Shown: positions 9,291 through 18,455 of the stretch, in pieces
How positions within the stretch are numbered: the first letter of the stretch is position 1
How the letters are laid out: each line of letters starts with the position of its first letter
Source: Heterobasidion occidentale
Taxonomy: Eukaryota > Basidiomycota > Agaricomycetes > Russulales > Bondarzewiaceae
Length of the DNA stretch: 20,901 bases
Direction: 5' to 3'
Assembly (NCBI GenBank): GCA_039111635.1
Contig: JBCAQO010000141.1
Span: 1-20,901 of the forward strand
Position numbers and translations under genes: made by a program
The notes under the pieces: generated by a model
What the model saw: the letters and a program-made list of their open reading frames with translations, nothing else
What the model was told of the DNA's origin: nothing
Database searches by the model: none

Positions 9291-10535
9291 CGGCCTGCGT
9301 GTATCCCACACAAGAGACGACGTCTGAGACGTTGTGCAGCCGTTGCTGGTGACATGAGGACGTCCCTGACGATTAGCAGTCGTCTGAGACGAGACGTGAC
9401 GTCTCAGACGTCAGGCAGTTGTCGCAGACGGCCTGCCTGCATCCTAGACGAGACGCGACGTCTCAGACGTCGTGCAGCCGTTGCAGACGGCTTGTGTTCA
9501 CCCTAGATGAGGAGGGGGGGACGTCCTAGACGTCGGGCAGCGGTCGTAGACGACCTGCGTGCATCCTAGACGAGGGGGGAACATCCCAGACGTCGGACAG
9601 CGGTCGCAGATGGCCTGCGTGCATCCCAGACGAGATGCGATGTCTGAGATGTCGTGCAGCCGTTGCTGGTGACATGAGGAGATCCCTGACGACTAGCAGT
9701 CGTCTGAGACAAGACGCGACGTCTCAGGCGTCAGGCAGTCGTCACAGATGGCCTGCCTGCATCCTGGACGAGACGCGACGTCTCAGACGTCGTGAAGCCA
9801 TCGCAGACGGCTTGTGTGCACCCCAGACGAGGGGGGGACGTCCCAGACGTCGGGCAGCGGTCGCAGACAGCCTGCGTGCATCCCAGACGAGACACGGCGT
9901 CTGAGACGTCGTGCAGCCGTTGCTGGTGAGTTGAGGACGTCCCAGACGGACAGCAGTCGTCTGAGACGAGACGCGACGTCTCATATGTCAGGCAGCCGTC
10001 GCAGACGGCCTGTGTGCATCCCAGACGAGACGCGACGTCTCAGACGTCGTCCAGTCGTTGATGGTGCGGTGAGGACGTCCCAGATGAACAGCAGTCGTCT
10101 GAGACGAGATACAACGTCTCATATGTCAGGCAGCCGTCGCAGACGTCCTGTGTGCATCCCAGACGAGACGCGACGTCTCAGACGTTGTCCAGTCGTTGCT
10201 GGTGAGGTGAGGACGTCCCAGACGAACAGCAGTCGTCTGAGACGAGACTCGACGTCTCAGATGTCAGGCAGCCGTTGCAGACGGCCTGTGTGCATCCCAG
10301 ACGAGATGCGACGTCTGAGATGTCGTGCAGCCGTTGCTGGTGACATGAGGATGTCCCTGACGACTAGCAGTCGTCGCAGACGGCCTTCCTGCATCCTGGA
10401 CGCGACACAATATCTGAGACGTCGTGCAGCCATTGCTGGTGACATGAGGACATCCCAGACGACTAGCAGTCGTCTGAGACGAGACACAACGTCTCAGACA
10501 TCATGCAGCCTTCTAGACAACTGCAGGTCCCTCAG
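9291..10535. repeat. 138-bp satellite rich in the palindrome GTCTSAGAC
   Basis: The phrase GTTGCTGGTG (or one-base variants) occurs at 9342, 9662, 9919, 10057, 10195, 10333 and 10432. The three central spacings are exactly 138 bp; the others are irregular. Each unit holds two or three copies of GTCTGAGAC or GTCTCAGAC, often within the 15-bp palindrome GACGTCTSAGACGTC. About 20 such sites lie in 1.2 kb. The long open frame at 9814-10584 is a by-product, because the unit lacks stops in that phase. Confidence 0.9.
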
Positions 10536-10538
10536 ACG

Positions 10539-10585
10539 AGGTCAGGTCAGGTCAGGTCAGGTTAGGTTAGGTGAGGTGAGGTGAG
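10539..10585. repeat. AGGTN pentamer microsatellite
   Basis: A run of 5-bp units changes in blocks: AGGTC four times, AGGTT twice, AGGTG three times. It joins the palindromic satellite to its decayed tail. Confidence 0.9.
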
Positions 10586-10830
10586 ATAGAGTTAGGTCTC
10601 AGATAGCATGTAGCTGTCGGTAGACAACCGTTGCTGTCTCAGACAACACTTAGTTGGCATTGCCGACTACAGATGTCTAAGGCAGCATTCAGCTGTCTTA
10701 GACAGTGGCAGGTGTCTGAGACAACATACAGTCGGCATTGACGACGGCAGGTGTCTCAGATAGCATGCAGCCGTCTTAGGCAACAGCAGGTGTCCCAGAC
10801 AATAGATACTAGGGGGGACTAGGGAAACAT
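10586..10830. repeat. Decayed tail of the palindromic satellite
   Basis: CAGNTGTCTNAGACA motifs recur at 40-50-bp spacing, in the same style as the upstream satellite but with TG or CA where that array has CG. This suggests an older edge of the array in which CpG has been lost. Confidence 0.7.
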
Positions 10831-11809
10831 ACTGGCGACAGAGACCGCACAAGGGAATATAGATGACTAGCAGGCAATGTGGGCAAGCAATCTAGTTGGA
10901 TAGACAATACTCGAACAACATAGATGATACAGACAATGTGTGTATGCATTTCGACAGCCATCTTCCCTTAGTGCCCTGGTCGGACTCATCGGAAGATCCA
11001 GCATGTCTACAGTGCTATGCACACATTGTCTGTACCGTCTATGTCATCCGCAAGTAGTATGTGCAGAAAAAGAGGAGCGGGCGGACTTAGCATTGGGGAC
11101 AGAAAGATCAAGGGCTGAGAGTGTGGTCGTCGAGAAGCCACATCAGCAAACCTGTAACCAGTCCCAGCCAGTCCCAGAGCCCCAGATGCTCCCAGATGCT
11201 TAGGTCATCTAGGGACATCTGGCTAGATGTCTGCGTATGCCTAGATTTAGACAGATAAGGTGCTCTATCAATAAGCTGACTAGGAGGACATTTTTGAAAG
11301 GCAGTGTTTGTAATGTCAGTGCTGCTTCAAAGTTTTCAATACAAGAGCTGAGAAAAAAATTCCCAGTAATGTACCAGACTGTCATTAGTGCTATCTGTTG
11401 AATATCAGCTTGCTAGTGATATTGAGATACTTCCCTGTATCATAGCTCTCAAATGATGTATCATATGCCATCATTCTTCCATGAATGGATGCTAAAAATG
11501 CGAAAATAGATGACACCTCACTGAGTTCAGGCATCCCAAAATTCTTTCAAGTCTCAAAAAGCTGTTATAAGTCGAGTGTTGATGTAGAATATCATAGTCA
11601 TATAGTGGAGTGGATAATTGTGGTCTTGACATTGCTTACAGCCGGTGAATGATTCAAGAGGTTCTGGGTTCAATTCCTGAACAGTGCAGATTGATTTTTG
11701 CAGTTGTCCTATTGATGACAATTATCTAATCATTTCCATATATGGTGCATCTGGACATATCTGTCCAGACAACGGTATGTCTGTCTAATCGGGGACTTGC
11801 TAGAGGCAT
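10831..11809. other. AT-richer stretch without a gene
   Basis: I find no supportable coding region. CAGATG/CATCTAG phrases cluster at both ends: 11160-11240 (CCAGATGCTCCCAGATGCTT) and 11745-11835 (GGCATCTAGGGGCCTAGGAG), partly in inverted orientation, as expected for the degenerate ends of an element. A tRNA-like promoter lies inside this interval. Confidence 0.5.
11605..11690 (+). other. tRNA-like pol III promoter, possible SINE
   Basis: GGTTCAATTCC at 11667-11677 fits a B box (GGTTCRANTCC). TGGATAATTGTGG at 11611-11623 resembles an A box. The ~55-nt spacing suits a tRNA with a long variable arm (Leu/Ser type). The T stem pairs at about four of five positions. I could not fold a full cloverleaf, so a tRNA-derived SINE or tRNA relic is likelier than a working tRNA gene. 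Confidence 0.4.
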
Positions 11810-13457
11810 CTAGGGGCCTAGGAGCATCTGTCCAGGTTGGTACAGACATTTTCCAGTTTGCTGATGCTTCCATCCCGGGCGCAAGATTCTGCTAAAATCT
11901 GCTCCCTCACCCATAGTCATCCAGTACTCACGCTCCCCTATTTTATTCATAGGGAGAGGTTCGGGAAGGGTCGTACTATCTCGTGCAATATCCATCCAAT
12001 CGTAGCACAGGTTTCGTATCGTCATCTGATGGCGGCCAAGCCCCTTCGCCGTGAGTGCCAGGTGTGATATTTCATATATACCACTTACCGACAGGATAGG
12101 ATTGCGATGCACTCCGGCGTCCCCGTGATCTTGCCATTCCCTCCCCCTCTTCACCTCCGCCTTGAAAGTTTCTATCTCTGCCTTCCAGTCAGTCATCTGT
12201 CGCATCACGTCGTCCAGCTTTCCTTCAAGCTCATCATTTCTCGCGGTCGCCTTGGTTAACTCTCCGCGCAAGACTTTGAGATCGCGGCTCATAGACGTCA
12301 TCATCGTGCTAGGAAATGACTCGACCATATCTTCAACCATCCCCTCGACCCTCGGGAATTGAAACTCGAGCTTTGAAAGTCTATCGAGTACGTTTTTGAC
12401 CACGAAACCCTTTTTATCTATTCAAATTTATACTGATGAGTTGTTTATGTTTCCCTCCACGACGCAATCTCACCTGTAGACCCCGCTGTGTTGGGTTCCA
12501 TCGGGGCCAGCGAGGATTCCCTCGTAGGTGCTTGGATCGCTCCCGCGGCCGTCCCACGACCTATGCCTCTCAGAGGTGTTGGTGCATGACTCATGCCAAG
12601 TACCGGAGCGCCTCGCGGCGGGGCGCTAGGGCCTCGACCTGTGCTCCTCGTCGGGATCGGGTGAGTACTCCCTCGCTCTCGCGCAGGTGTTCCTCGTCCA
12701 GTGTCGCAAGCGGGGACTGCTGACGGTGCCTTGAACAATCCTGACGTCGGCTGTGCACTCTCGCGCATGCTGTGAGATCCAGGTTCGACGGTTGGTGCAG
12801 GAATGTGTCCGTGCGTGGGCGCGCTTTGATGGGATCGACGGAGGTCGGTTGGCTGTGAATGCATGGATGCGAGTGCAGTCGTCAACGCGTGAGCGGCGAG
12901 AACAGACTGAAGGGTGGGTGCAGGTGGGGTGCATCCAAGACTCGGAGGGATCGGTGTCGGCACTGGCGGTGTTGGCACAGGCGCGCCGGGTTCGCGGGGC
13001 GGTTTCAGAATCAGCCTCGGCGGCCGTCGCGTTAGAGTCGGTGCGGCAACAGCAGCAGCAACATCGAGCGGTGTTGCCGCAGCAGCAGCAACCTCACGGG
13101 ACGATGCTGCCGCAACAGCAGCAGCAGCAGCAGCAACCTCACGGGACGGTGCTGCCGCAACATCGACTGGTCCTGCCGCAACAGCAGCAGGAGCATTCTC
13201 CTGAGCTGATTGCGCTGTCGAGGGCATGCACGCAAGTATTGCAGTCTGTGAGTGCGTTGTTCCATCTCGTTAACCGTTGCTCAACACTGACCTTTTGTCG
13301 AACGCGGTGTCTTGAAAGGATCCTTTTTACGAGGCGCAGGTTTCCCGTTCATTGAGGTGTCGCGCTTGTGCGTCCCTACTACCTGCGAACTCGTGGGGTG
13401 CTCGACACGACGCTTCTTTGGGTCGTCTCGACGTGGCGACGGTGGAACTCTCTCCAT
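11810..13457 (-). CDS. Ala/Pro-rich coiled-coil protein, three exons
   Basis: Exons at 13292-13457, 12474-13214 and 11810-12417 join in frame (166+741+608 nt) to 504 codons plus a stop. Introns of 77 and 56 nt have GTCAGT...GACAG and GTGAGA...AATAG borders. Residues 1-55 are basic with a nuclear-signal-like PKKRRV. Residues 56-300 are low-complexity Ala/Pro/Thr/Ser, partly coded by CTG-type triplet repeats. About 310-400 is a heptad-like helix (LRGELTKATARNDELEGKL). The last ~100 residues form a Trp/Met-rich segment (MTIRNLCYDWMDIARD) I do not recognise. A further in-frame 63-nt intron (12026-12088, donor GTAAGT) would shorten it to 483 residues. The last codons enter a CATCTAGG-type repeat. 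Function unknown; a nuclear role is only inferred. The clean splicing arithmetic is the best evidence that it is real. Confidence 0.65.
13073..13195. repeat. CAG/CTG triplet-rich tract
   Basis: Interrupted CAG runs on the plus strand (CTG on the coding strand) include two copies of a ~50-bp unit with CCTCACGGGACG. They encode poly-Ala in the minus gene; the plus frame reads poly-Gln. Confidence 0.85.
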
Positions 13458-13862
13458 GGTACAGAGAGATGGTGGATAATTACCTGATGGGGCGATGTCG
13501 GAGGGTTCCCTGACCCCCCTGGTACGTGCTTCCGTTTCTCACCAGATTGTGGCCCTCGGTACTAATCGAGGGTACCTTGTAGTGTGTATGGCGAGGTATG
13601 GGGTGAGGACGAGTAAGCGGGGTGTGGCAATGTTGTCCCTTTTTTGCAGCGCGGCCGCGACGTGGATTCTTGACCACGAGGTCATGAACCTTCTAGCAGG
13701 GATTCGCCCGATTTTTCTTCCGAGTTATGTTTTGTGGATCCCTCGCCTGTAGATCTTCGTGTAGCCCCGAATGGCTTAATTGTATTTGATTAATGATTAA
13801 ATATATGTTTTATTTATCTATCTGGCGCTTTTAGAAGCCGTAATTAAATGTTCTGGAGCTGC
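13458..13862. other. Upstream region of the coiled-coil gene
   Basis: This is the 5' flank of the minus-strand gene that starts at 13457. An 85-codon plus frame at 13495-13752 has no recognisable domain. From about 13760 the sequence becomes AT-rich. I see no gene. Confidence 0.4.
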
Positions 13863-14050
13863 AATATTCCTGGAATATACTGTGGATATACCGAGCCCCG
13901 AATATCCCCCAGGGATATTCAAGGTATGTTGTGACTATTAGTTAGATAAAACTCTAATAAACCGATGGGGGGTCTGGGAATATTCACAGTATATACTGGA
14001 TATATTACTTATATAACCCGAATATGCTCGGGGGATATTGGGGGCAATGT
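13863..14050. repeat. Palindrome cluster with duplicated AT-rich segment
   Basis: ATATTCC-T-GGAATAT lies at 13864-13878 and GAATATCCC-CCA-GGGATATTC at 13900-13920, both perfect. The order TATACTG(TG)GATATA, then CCCGAATAT, then GGGATATT recurs about 116 bp downstream (13992-14040) with changes. GGGGGATATTGGGGGC at the right end is partly inverted relative to CCCGAATATCCCCC. This looks like a small non-autonomous element or its remnant. Confidence 0.6.
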
Positions 14051-14552
14051 GCTGTGTCTGGGAGGCAGGCATGCGCAGAATGCATGCATTTAGAAGTTAC
14101 TCGCAGTGCATCTGAGCGACACAGGTACCGACAGATAACTGTCAATTGCAGCTCAACCACCTTGATCTGCAGTCACATAAAGCAAAGTGAGAAGAAGAGA
14201 CCAGGAAGATGCGGAAGGAAACACATGAACATGCTCTCGAGTATGCTCGCTTTATCAGGGCCCCTGAGAGGGAGGTAGTACTCATTCTATTCAACGATAA
14301 TGTAGTCAAGATACGCGCTGTAGGTGTTTGTTAGTTCTTTATGAAATGACCGCTTTTGTCTCGTTGAAGAGAGGAAATCAAAAAGCAGGACCACAAGCTG
14401 ACTACCTCCGCGTCGTAGGCGTTGTTATAGCACCTTCCGCTCGAATTGCAACACGGGACTGCGCAAGGTATAGTCACGATGCATATACAAATCAAATGAG
14501 AAAGCAAAAACGACAAGAGCAAAGCATAGAGTCAAACCGGACTGAAAATTCC
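14051..14552. other. Stretch without a supportable gene
   Basis: I see no gene. At 14243-14275 is ATGCTCGCTTTATCAGGGCC, resembling the sequence just before the two GGGCCTC stem-loops, but the second arm is not kept. A plus frame at 14328-14747 (139 codons) lies mostly opposite the KOW-like exon and is probably its shadow. Confidence 0.4.
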
Positions 14553-15023
14553 TTACACCCGTCTAGTCACCAGCATCACCGTGAGTATGTTCTCAAATTG
14601 CTTTCCATCCCTCGTAACGACCCATTTTTCACCATCCTCACCAGAACCAGCACCTTTGGCCCTCTGCACAGCAGTCACAGCCATTCCCCTCCACTTACCC
14701 ATGAGCACGATCGCGGATGCGGATTTTGTGGGCGGGACCGGCACTAAGTACTGCACCGGCACCGTGAGGACTTGTAGCTCGTCCTCGTCTTCGTCCTCCA
14801 CTTTATGTTTTGAGTTGGAGCTCTTGGCATATTGATCGAGACGGACGGTCGCTGTGCTTGACATCTGTGCAGACCGGGTGTCTTGTATACCTTCGATGAC
14901 ACCCTGCATACCCTCTTTCTCTCCGTCCCACCACGCCCCGCGTGTTCCACTGATACGCACGACGCAGCCGCGGCGGTCACCAAGTGAAGGGTCTGTGAGC
15001 CATAACGGGGACAGTTCTGATTT
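14553..15023 (-). CDS. KOW/Spt5-like C-terminal fragment
   Basis: An exon-like frame runs from an acceptor (ACTCAG ending at 15024) to a stop at 14553 and covers 156 codons in one phase. It reads LWLTDPSLGDRRGCVVRISG, then EGMQGVIEGI, an acidic linker (KVEDEDEDELQ), PVQYLVPV, and IVLMGKWRGM followed by KWVVTRDGKQFENI. Two repeats of the type 'charged strand, G, variable loop, WVV' resemble KOW motifs as in the elongation factor Spt5, which acts with RNA polymerase II. Basidiomycetes can carry extra Spt5-like genes. No N-terminal part (NGN domain) was found, and I could not place an upstream exon of matching phase. It may be the last exon of a longer gene or a gene fragment. The family call is inference from pattern. 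Confidence 0.4.
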   Translation of the reverse strand, partial: KSELSPLWLTDPSLGDRRGCVVRISGTRGAWWDGEKEGMQGVIEGIQDTRSAQMSSTATVRLDQYAKSSNSKHKVEDEDEDELQVLTVPVQYLVPVPPTKSASAIVLMGKWRGMAVTAVQRAKGAGSGEDGEKWVVTRDGKQFENILTVMLVTRRV

Positions 15024-15587
15024 CTGAGTCAGTCAAGATGTTGCGATGTGCTCAGAATCAGCGCAAAAACACACCAGGAGGTTTTTTTTCGCTGAAATCC
15101 TCAGACAATCTGTTACTTGCTTCCTCTCCGGTCCCACGAGAAGCAGAATCCTTGTTTGCGAAAGAAGTACGGTTAAAGTATCCGTGGTGTGCCACAGAGA
15201 ATGCTCTTTCTCGCTTTGGTGGCCATTCCGCACTCCCTGTCAGCGACATAGAAACGGCATGTAAGCCAGCTTGTTGAAGTCCATTAAACCTTGAGCTCCG
15301 TCCATCCGCTCGTGAAGTCTGAGGAGGCTGGTATGTACCGTGAGTAAGAGAGTGAAAGGATATGGCAGAGAGCTACTGAACTGGTTCAGATGCAGATAGG
15401 CTGCCCGCATCATTTCGAGGGCGGTTGTGAGGTATTTTCTGATGTACGGAACATAGGTGTTAGCAAAATCCCTTGATCAAAACCAACTACGAAATAAATC
15501 TACGTTTTGTTCTGCAAGCTTTGCTCTCTTTGCTGGGTGCATGTCTGCATTGTTTTGGGTCCGCTTCACGGAAGTCGAAGCTCCTTT
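15024..15587. other. Region upstream of the KOW-like exon, with an unassigned open frame
   Basis: Minus frame 15240-15476 is open for 78 codons without an early ATG (YVPYIRKYLTTALEMMRAAY, then TVHTSLLRLHERMDGAQGL). Its regular helical look suggests an exon of either neighbour, but no splice pair of the right phase joins it. Another minus frame at 15058-15249 (GYFNRTSFANKDSAS) is also open. Neither is assigned. Confidence 0.3.
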
Positions 15588-15995
15588 CTATTCAACGGGA
15601 TCAGCATGATTTGCCCTATACAAATGCTCATGGTCTTCATAACTCACCATAGCATCCACCTCTCTGTCCTGCTTCACCGAACCCTTCTGTCCACCAAGAC
15701 CGTCCATCCTCGACGTCCCATTTGCCACAAATGCTTCCATATGCGTGAGCTCCGCGAGCAGTGCGTCCCGCTCCGTCAGCAATGCGTCCCGTTCTGCGAG
15801 GAGAGCATCGCGTTCCACGCACACGTCATTTTCCAATTCAGAGCTATCGCGCAGCGCGCGAACTTCGTCTCGTATGTCGCCAAGGATGATCTGTAAAATA
15901 TCAGTCGCGTCGCGCGTGCGCTCTACCTGTTCCAGTGCGCGATCGATGCGTTCTTCTAGCAGCGCGGAGTGCTCGCTGATGCTGGACCCGGTCAT
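15588..15995 (-). CDS. Small coiled-coil protein, 135 aa
   Basis: The chosen start (MTGSSISEHS, 15995) follows a pyrimidine-rich leader and a TATA-like TTTAAAA about 64 nt upstream; an in-frame ATG further up lies in promoter-like sequence. Residues about 10-100 are helical and charged (LLEERIDRALEQVERTRDA), with three copies of the heptad ERDALL(A/T) around residues 70-90. The C-terminus is polar. There is no signal peptide or membrane segment. A 36-nt in-frame segment bounded by GTAGAG and TTTTACAG (about 15893-15928) looks intron-like but is shorter than usual. The gene may continue into further exons downstream. Function unknown; a scaffold or oligomerisation role is a guess from the coiled coil. 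Confidence 0.5.
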   Translation of the reverse strand: MTGSSISEHSALLEERIDRALEQVERTRDATDILQIILGDIRDEVRALRDSSELENDVCVERDALLAERDALLTERDALLAELTHMEAFVANGTSRMDGLGGQKGSVKQDREVDAMVSYEDHEHLYRANHADPVE

Positions 15996-16432
15996 GCTGG
16001 AGTAGACTGCAGTGAAGGAGCTGATGATGTAGAGCGAGAGAGAGGATGTGATGGTTGGTTTTAAAGAAGACGATTGAATGTGTGGCGACTGGTAGGTCGC
16101 CGCGTCCACAGGACCCGTCCCCACGTGTATTGAAGCGTTCGGCTCACGCTGGCTCACGCCACCTTCATCGGTGACACATTACCTCCTGCTACTTGCCACA
16201 TATCGAATTTTGTGAACAAAGGCCGGACCGGTGCTATAGTGGCATTCAAAGCATGAAGCAAGGTGCATGTTGAGAGTCCGACGGGAATCGCCACCAACGC
16301 CCAACACTCCTGTAGATTGGCCGATCTCTCACCATATGATGGAAGCATGGTCAATTTTCAAGCGTCACAGATAAGCTCGAATGTACATAGAACAAATGCA
16401 CGGTACTACCAACAGAGGGCGCTGTTATGAGC
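15996..16432. other. Intergenic region between coiled-coil and lyase genes
   Basis: It holds the promoter of the 15588-15995 gene (TTTAAAA on the minus strand at 16059-16065) and the 3' flank of the lyase gene. A 66-codon minus frame at 16154-16354 reads LQECWALVAIPVGLSTCTLL; I cannot place it in any gene. Confidence 0.45.
16059..16065 (-). promoter_or_regulatory. TATA-like element for the small coiled-coil gene
   Basis: TTTAAAA on the minus strand lies about 64 nt before the chosen ATG and is followed by a CT-rich stretch, as in many fungal core promoters. Confidence 0.35.
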
Positions 16433-17781
16433 CTACAGCTCATCATTCTGTCTCGTATGATGTGCCTCGGGCTCAGGTAGGACAATGGCACCTGTGATGG
16501 AGGCAAACCAGGCGCGCTGGTCTTTCGGGGATGCCCAGTCTGGCTTGTTGCCTGTGCGTTGAAGCGCACATTATGTCAAAAATGATGAGAGGGTGGTCAG
16601 GTCCGTAGTATAGTGAATTAGTATATGGTTGATTCCAAGGATATGGTTACTGATGTACGGCGAGGAGATAGAAATGGACACACCTCCGAAAAACGTTTGA
16701 AATGCATGCCTCTAATTCTCGACGTCGGATCGTCGCGTAATACAAGACTCGTTGCACGCAGCACAGACGTGCCATCTATGAAGACCTCTACCTCGCCTTC
16801 GAACGCGTGGTTTATGAGCGCCCAAAACTCTTTCTGGCCATCTCTACCGAAGATGCAAAAAAAGACGGTACATGAGGGACACGCACCGTTCTCCCGACCA
16901 ACATTATTCATCTTCACTCGAATTGCAACGCAATGCCATCTGCCAGACTGAAACTGCCATGCGCCGCGTCCGACCGAGAAACCATAGTCGGTGTTCTCGT
17001 GCGACGTGGGAGGGACGCGAAGCAGACGTTCAGCGTTGGTGGGCGTGAGCGGCAGATAAGCATAAAGCTCGCCAGCACCATTTGCTCTACAAGAGACAGA
17101 AAATAAAAGTCACGGCGGTTGTACGATCAAGGAAGGAAATAAAGGAGAGAAAGAAAAGCGGGAGAAAAAAGGCGCACCGCCACATCAAACGCAAGTCAAA
17201 ACACTTGCAGCGTGCATCTTTGCGTCCGCCTGAGCATCCGTATGCCGCGTCGCCGATCCCGCCATCTAGTCAAACACATCAAGTAAATCGTTTAGAGGGT
17301 GCCAAACAAGAAGAAGATTGCGCTCACAGATCCCAGGCAATTTGCCTCCTTTCGCCCACTCCCAACCCTCTTCAAACATCACCTCGTATGCCATTAATAC
17401 TTCCTCTGCCCCTTCGCGCATCAAGCGCGCTTGAAAGTCTTCCGGTCCGCCTAAATAAAAACCAAACCCACCTTTGACTGCGCCTGCGGGATTGATACTA
17501 CCTCTTGAATAAATTGCCTCCCAAGCCTCCTGATCATTCGCATCTTGCACACTTGACGCCGCTGTAGTCGCGTTTGCGGCGGCAATATGTGAAACGGGAG
17601 GACACACCACGCGGTGTGTGAGTATATGCGGGTGTGAGAGCTTGTGGACGCCCAGTGCGGCATCAGTGAGTGGTGTTAGGGAGATACCGTGAGGGACTGA
17701 TGTGCGAGACAGCAAGTTTGAAGTTGTAAATGCATTTTGAATGCTTGCAGAAGGCAATGGGAGGAGCTGCGAGTGAGACAT
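16433..17781 (-). CDS. Family-14 polysaccharide lyase, five exons, one apparent frameshift
   Basis: PL14 enzymes cleave uronic-acid polymers (alginate or glucuronan type) by beta-elimination. Exons are 17328-17781, 17178-17265, 16887-17086, 16684-16841 and 16433-16551; introns of 62, 91, 45 and 132 nt have GT-AG ends. Landmarks: GFGFYLGGPEDFQARL (residues ~106-120), FEEGWEWAKGGKLPG (~136-150), YGGIGDAAYGCSGGR (152-166), LRLMWR, DYGFSVGRGAWQF, VKMNNVG, EVFIDG, SRIRGMHF and PDWASPKDQRAWF. The first four exons join in phase. The last needs one more base before the 16684 donor: a 5-T run (16689-16693) gives RFSE where the family usually has RFFGG. With six T the total would be 1020 nt, 339 residues. 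This is either a real 1-nt loss, a homopolymer sequencing error, or bypassed by an acceptor 8 nt downstream. No clear signal peptide. Confidence 0.8.
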
Positions 17782-18455
17782 GATATGAGAGAATTGAGGA
17801 CATCCAGGACGTGGAAACTTTACATAGTTCCGTTTTTCATCCGCTTCATGCCGAGAGATGCCGAGGCACATAACGGACAAGTCGGAAATCAGACAGTGCA
17901 TGAGCATATCCTTTGCGGATATTCAATGAGCAACACGCTACACAAGCAGGATGCATTTGTACAGCGGGTACTGTACCGATTAAGCAGATTCATCTAAGAT
18001 GATCGATTCGGCATCGACTATATTATATCCTTACTGAGGACACTAACACAAACTGGATCTCCGCGGCAAACATGACCGTTCACAACAGCGTGGAAGCCTC
18101 GTACACTAACTGCGAAAATATGAACGGCCCTCCGCCTACCGCTTGCATCACGAACAGAGGCAGGAAGTCCGAAAAAACACAACGACCATATGTGAAAGTC
18201 GTACGACGAGTGATCACTAATTAAGAATGGTAGCGTCAGTTTGTATAGGAGATGTCATCTGTCCGTACATCCTGAGATGCGATGTTAAATTGGTTCAAAT
18301 GTCCACGGAAGTATGGAACGTGGCCGAGGAGAACCTAGCAACAGCGAGAAGTTATATCGGCGATCATGCAACAATTTTTGAGAATTGAAAGTTAAGAATA
18401 GAAAAGGCAGGAAGCGTCATCGCCGCGTGGACTCTGCATACTCATCTCCGTTTTC
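17782..18455. other. Intergenic region between lyase and CFEM genes
   Basis: This is the 5' flank of the lyase gene and the 3' flank of the CFEM gene. The 86-codon plus frame at 17737-17997 overlaps lyase exon 1 antisense and has no recognisable content. I see no other gene. Confidence 0.5.

Noticed and set aside
8741..9300. Resemblance to a CRISPR array
   Set aside because: Spacings are multiples of 20 with no unique spacers, and the host is eukaryotic.
9814..10584. 256-codon plus-strand frame in the satellite
   Set aside because: It is translated repeat: the 138-bp unit is divisible by three and lacks stops in that phase. No start context, domain or splice signal supports it.
12753..13355. 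200-codon plus-strand poly-Gln frame
   Set aside because: It lies opposite exon 2 of the minus-strand gene, whose three exons join exactly in phase. The poly-Gln is the antisense of CTG-coded Ala.
15893..15928. 36-nt intron in the small coiled-coil gene
   Set aside because: The borders look right, but 36 nt is below the usual minimum and the uninterrupted frame is intact.
17737..17997. 86-codon plus frame near the lyase start
   Set aside because: It overlaps the lyase exon 1 antisense and has no recognisable content.
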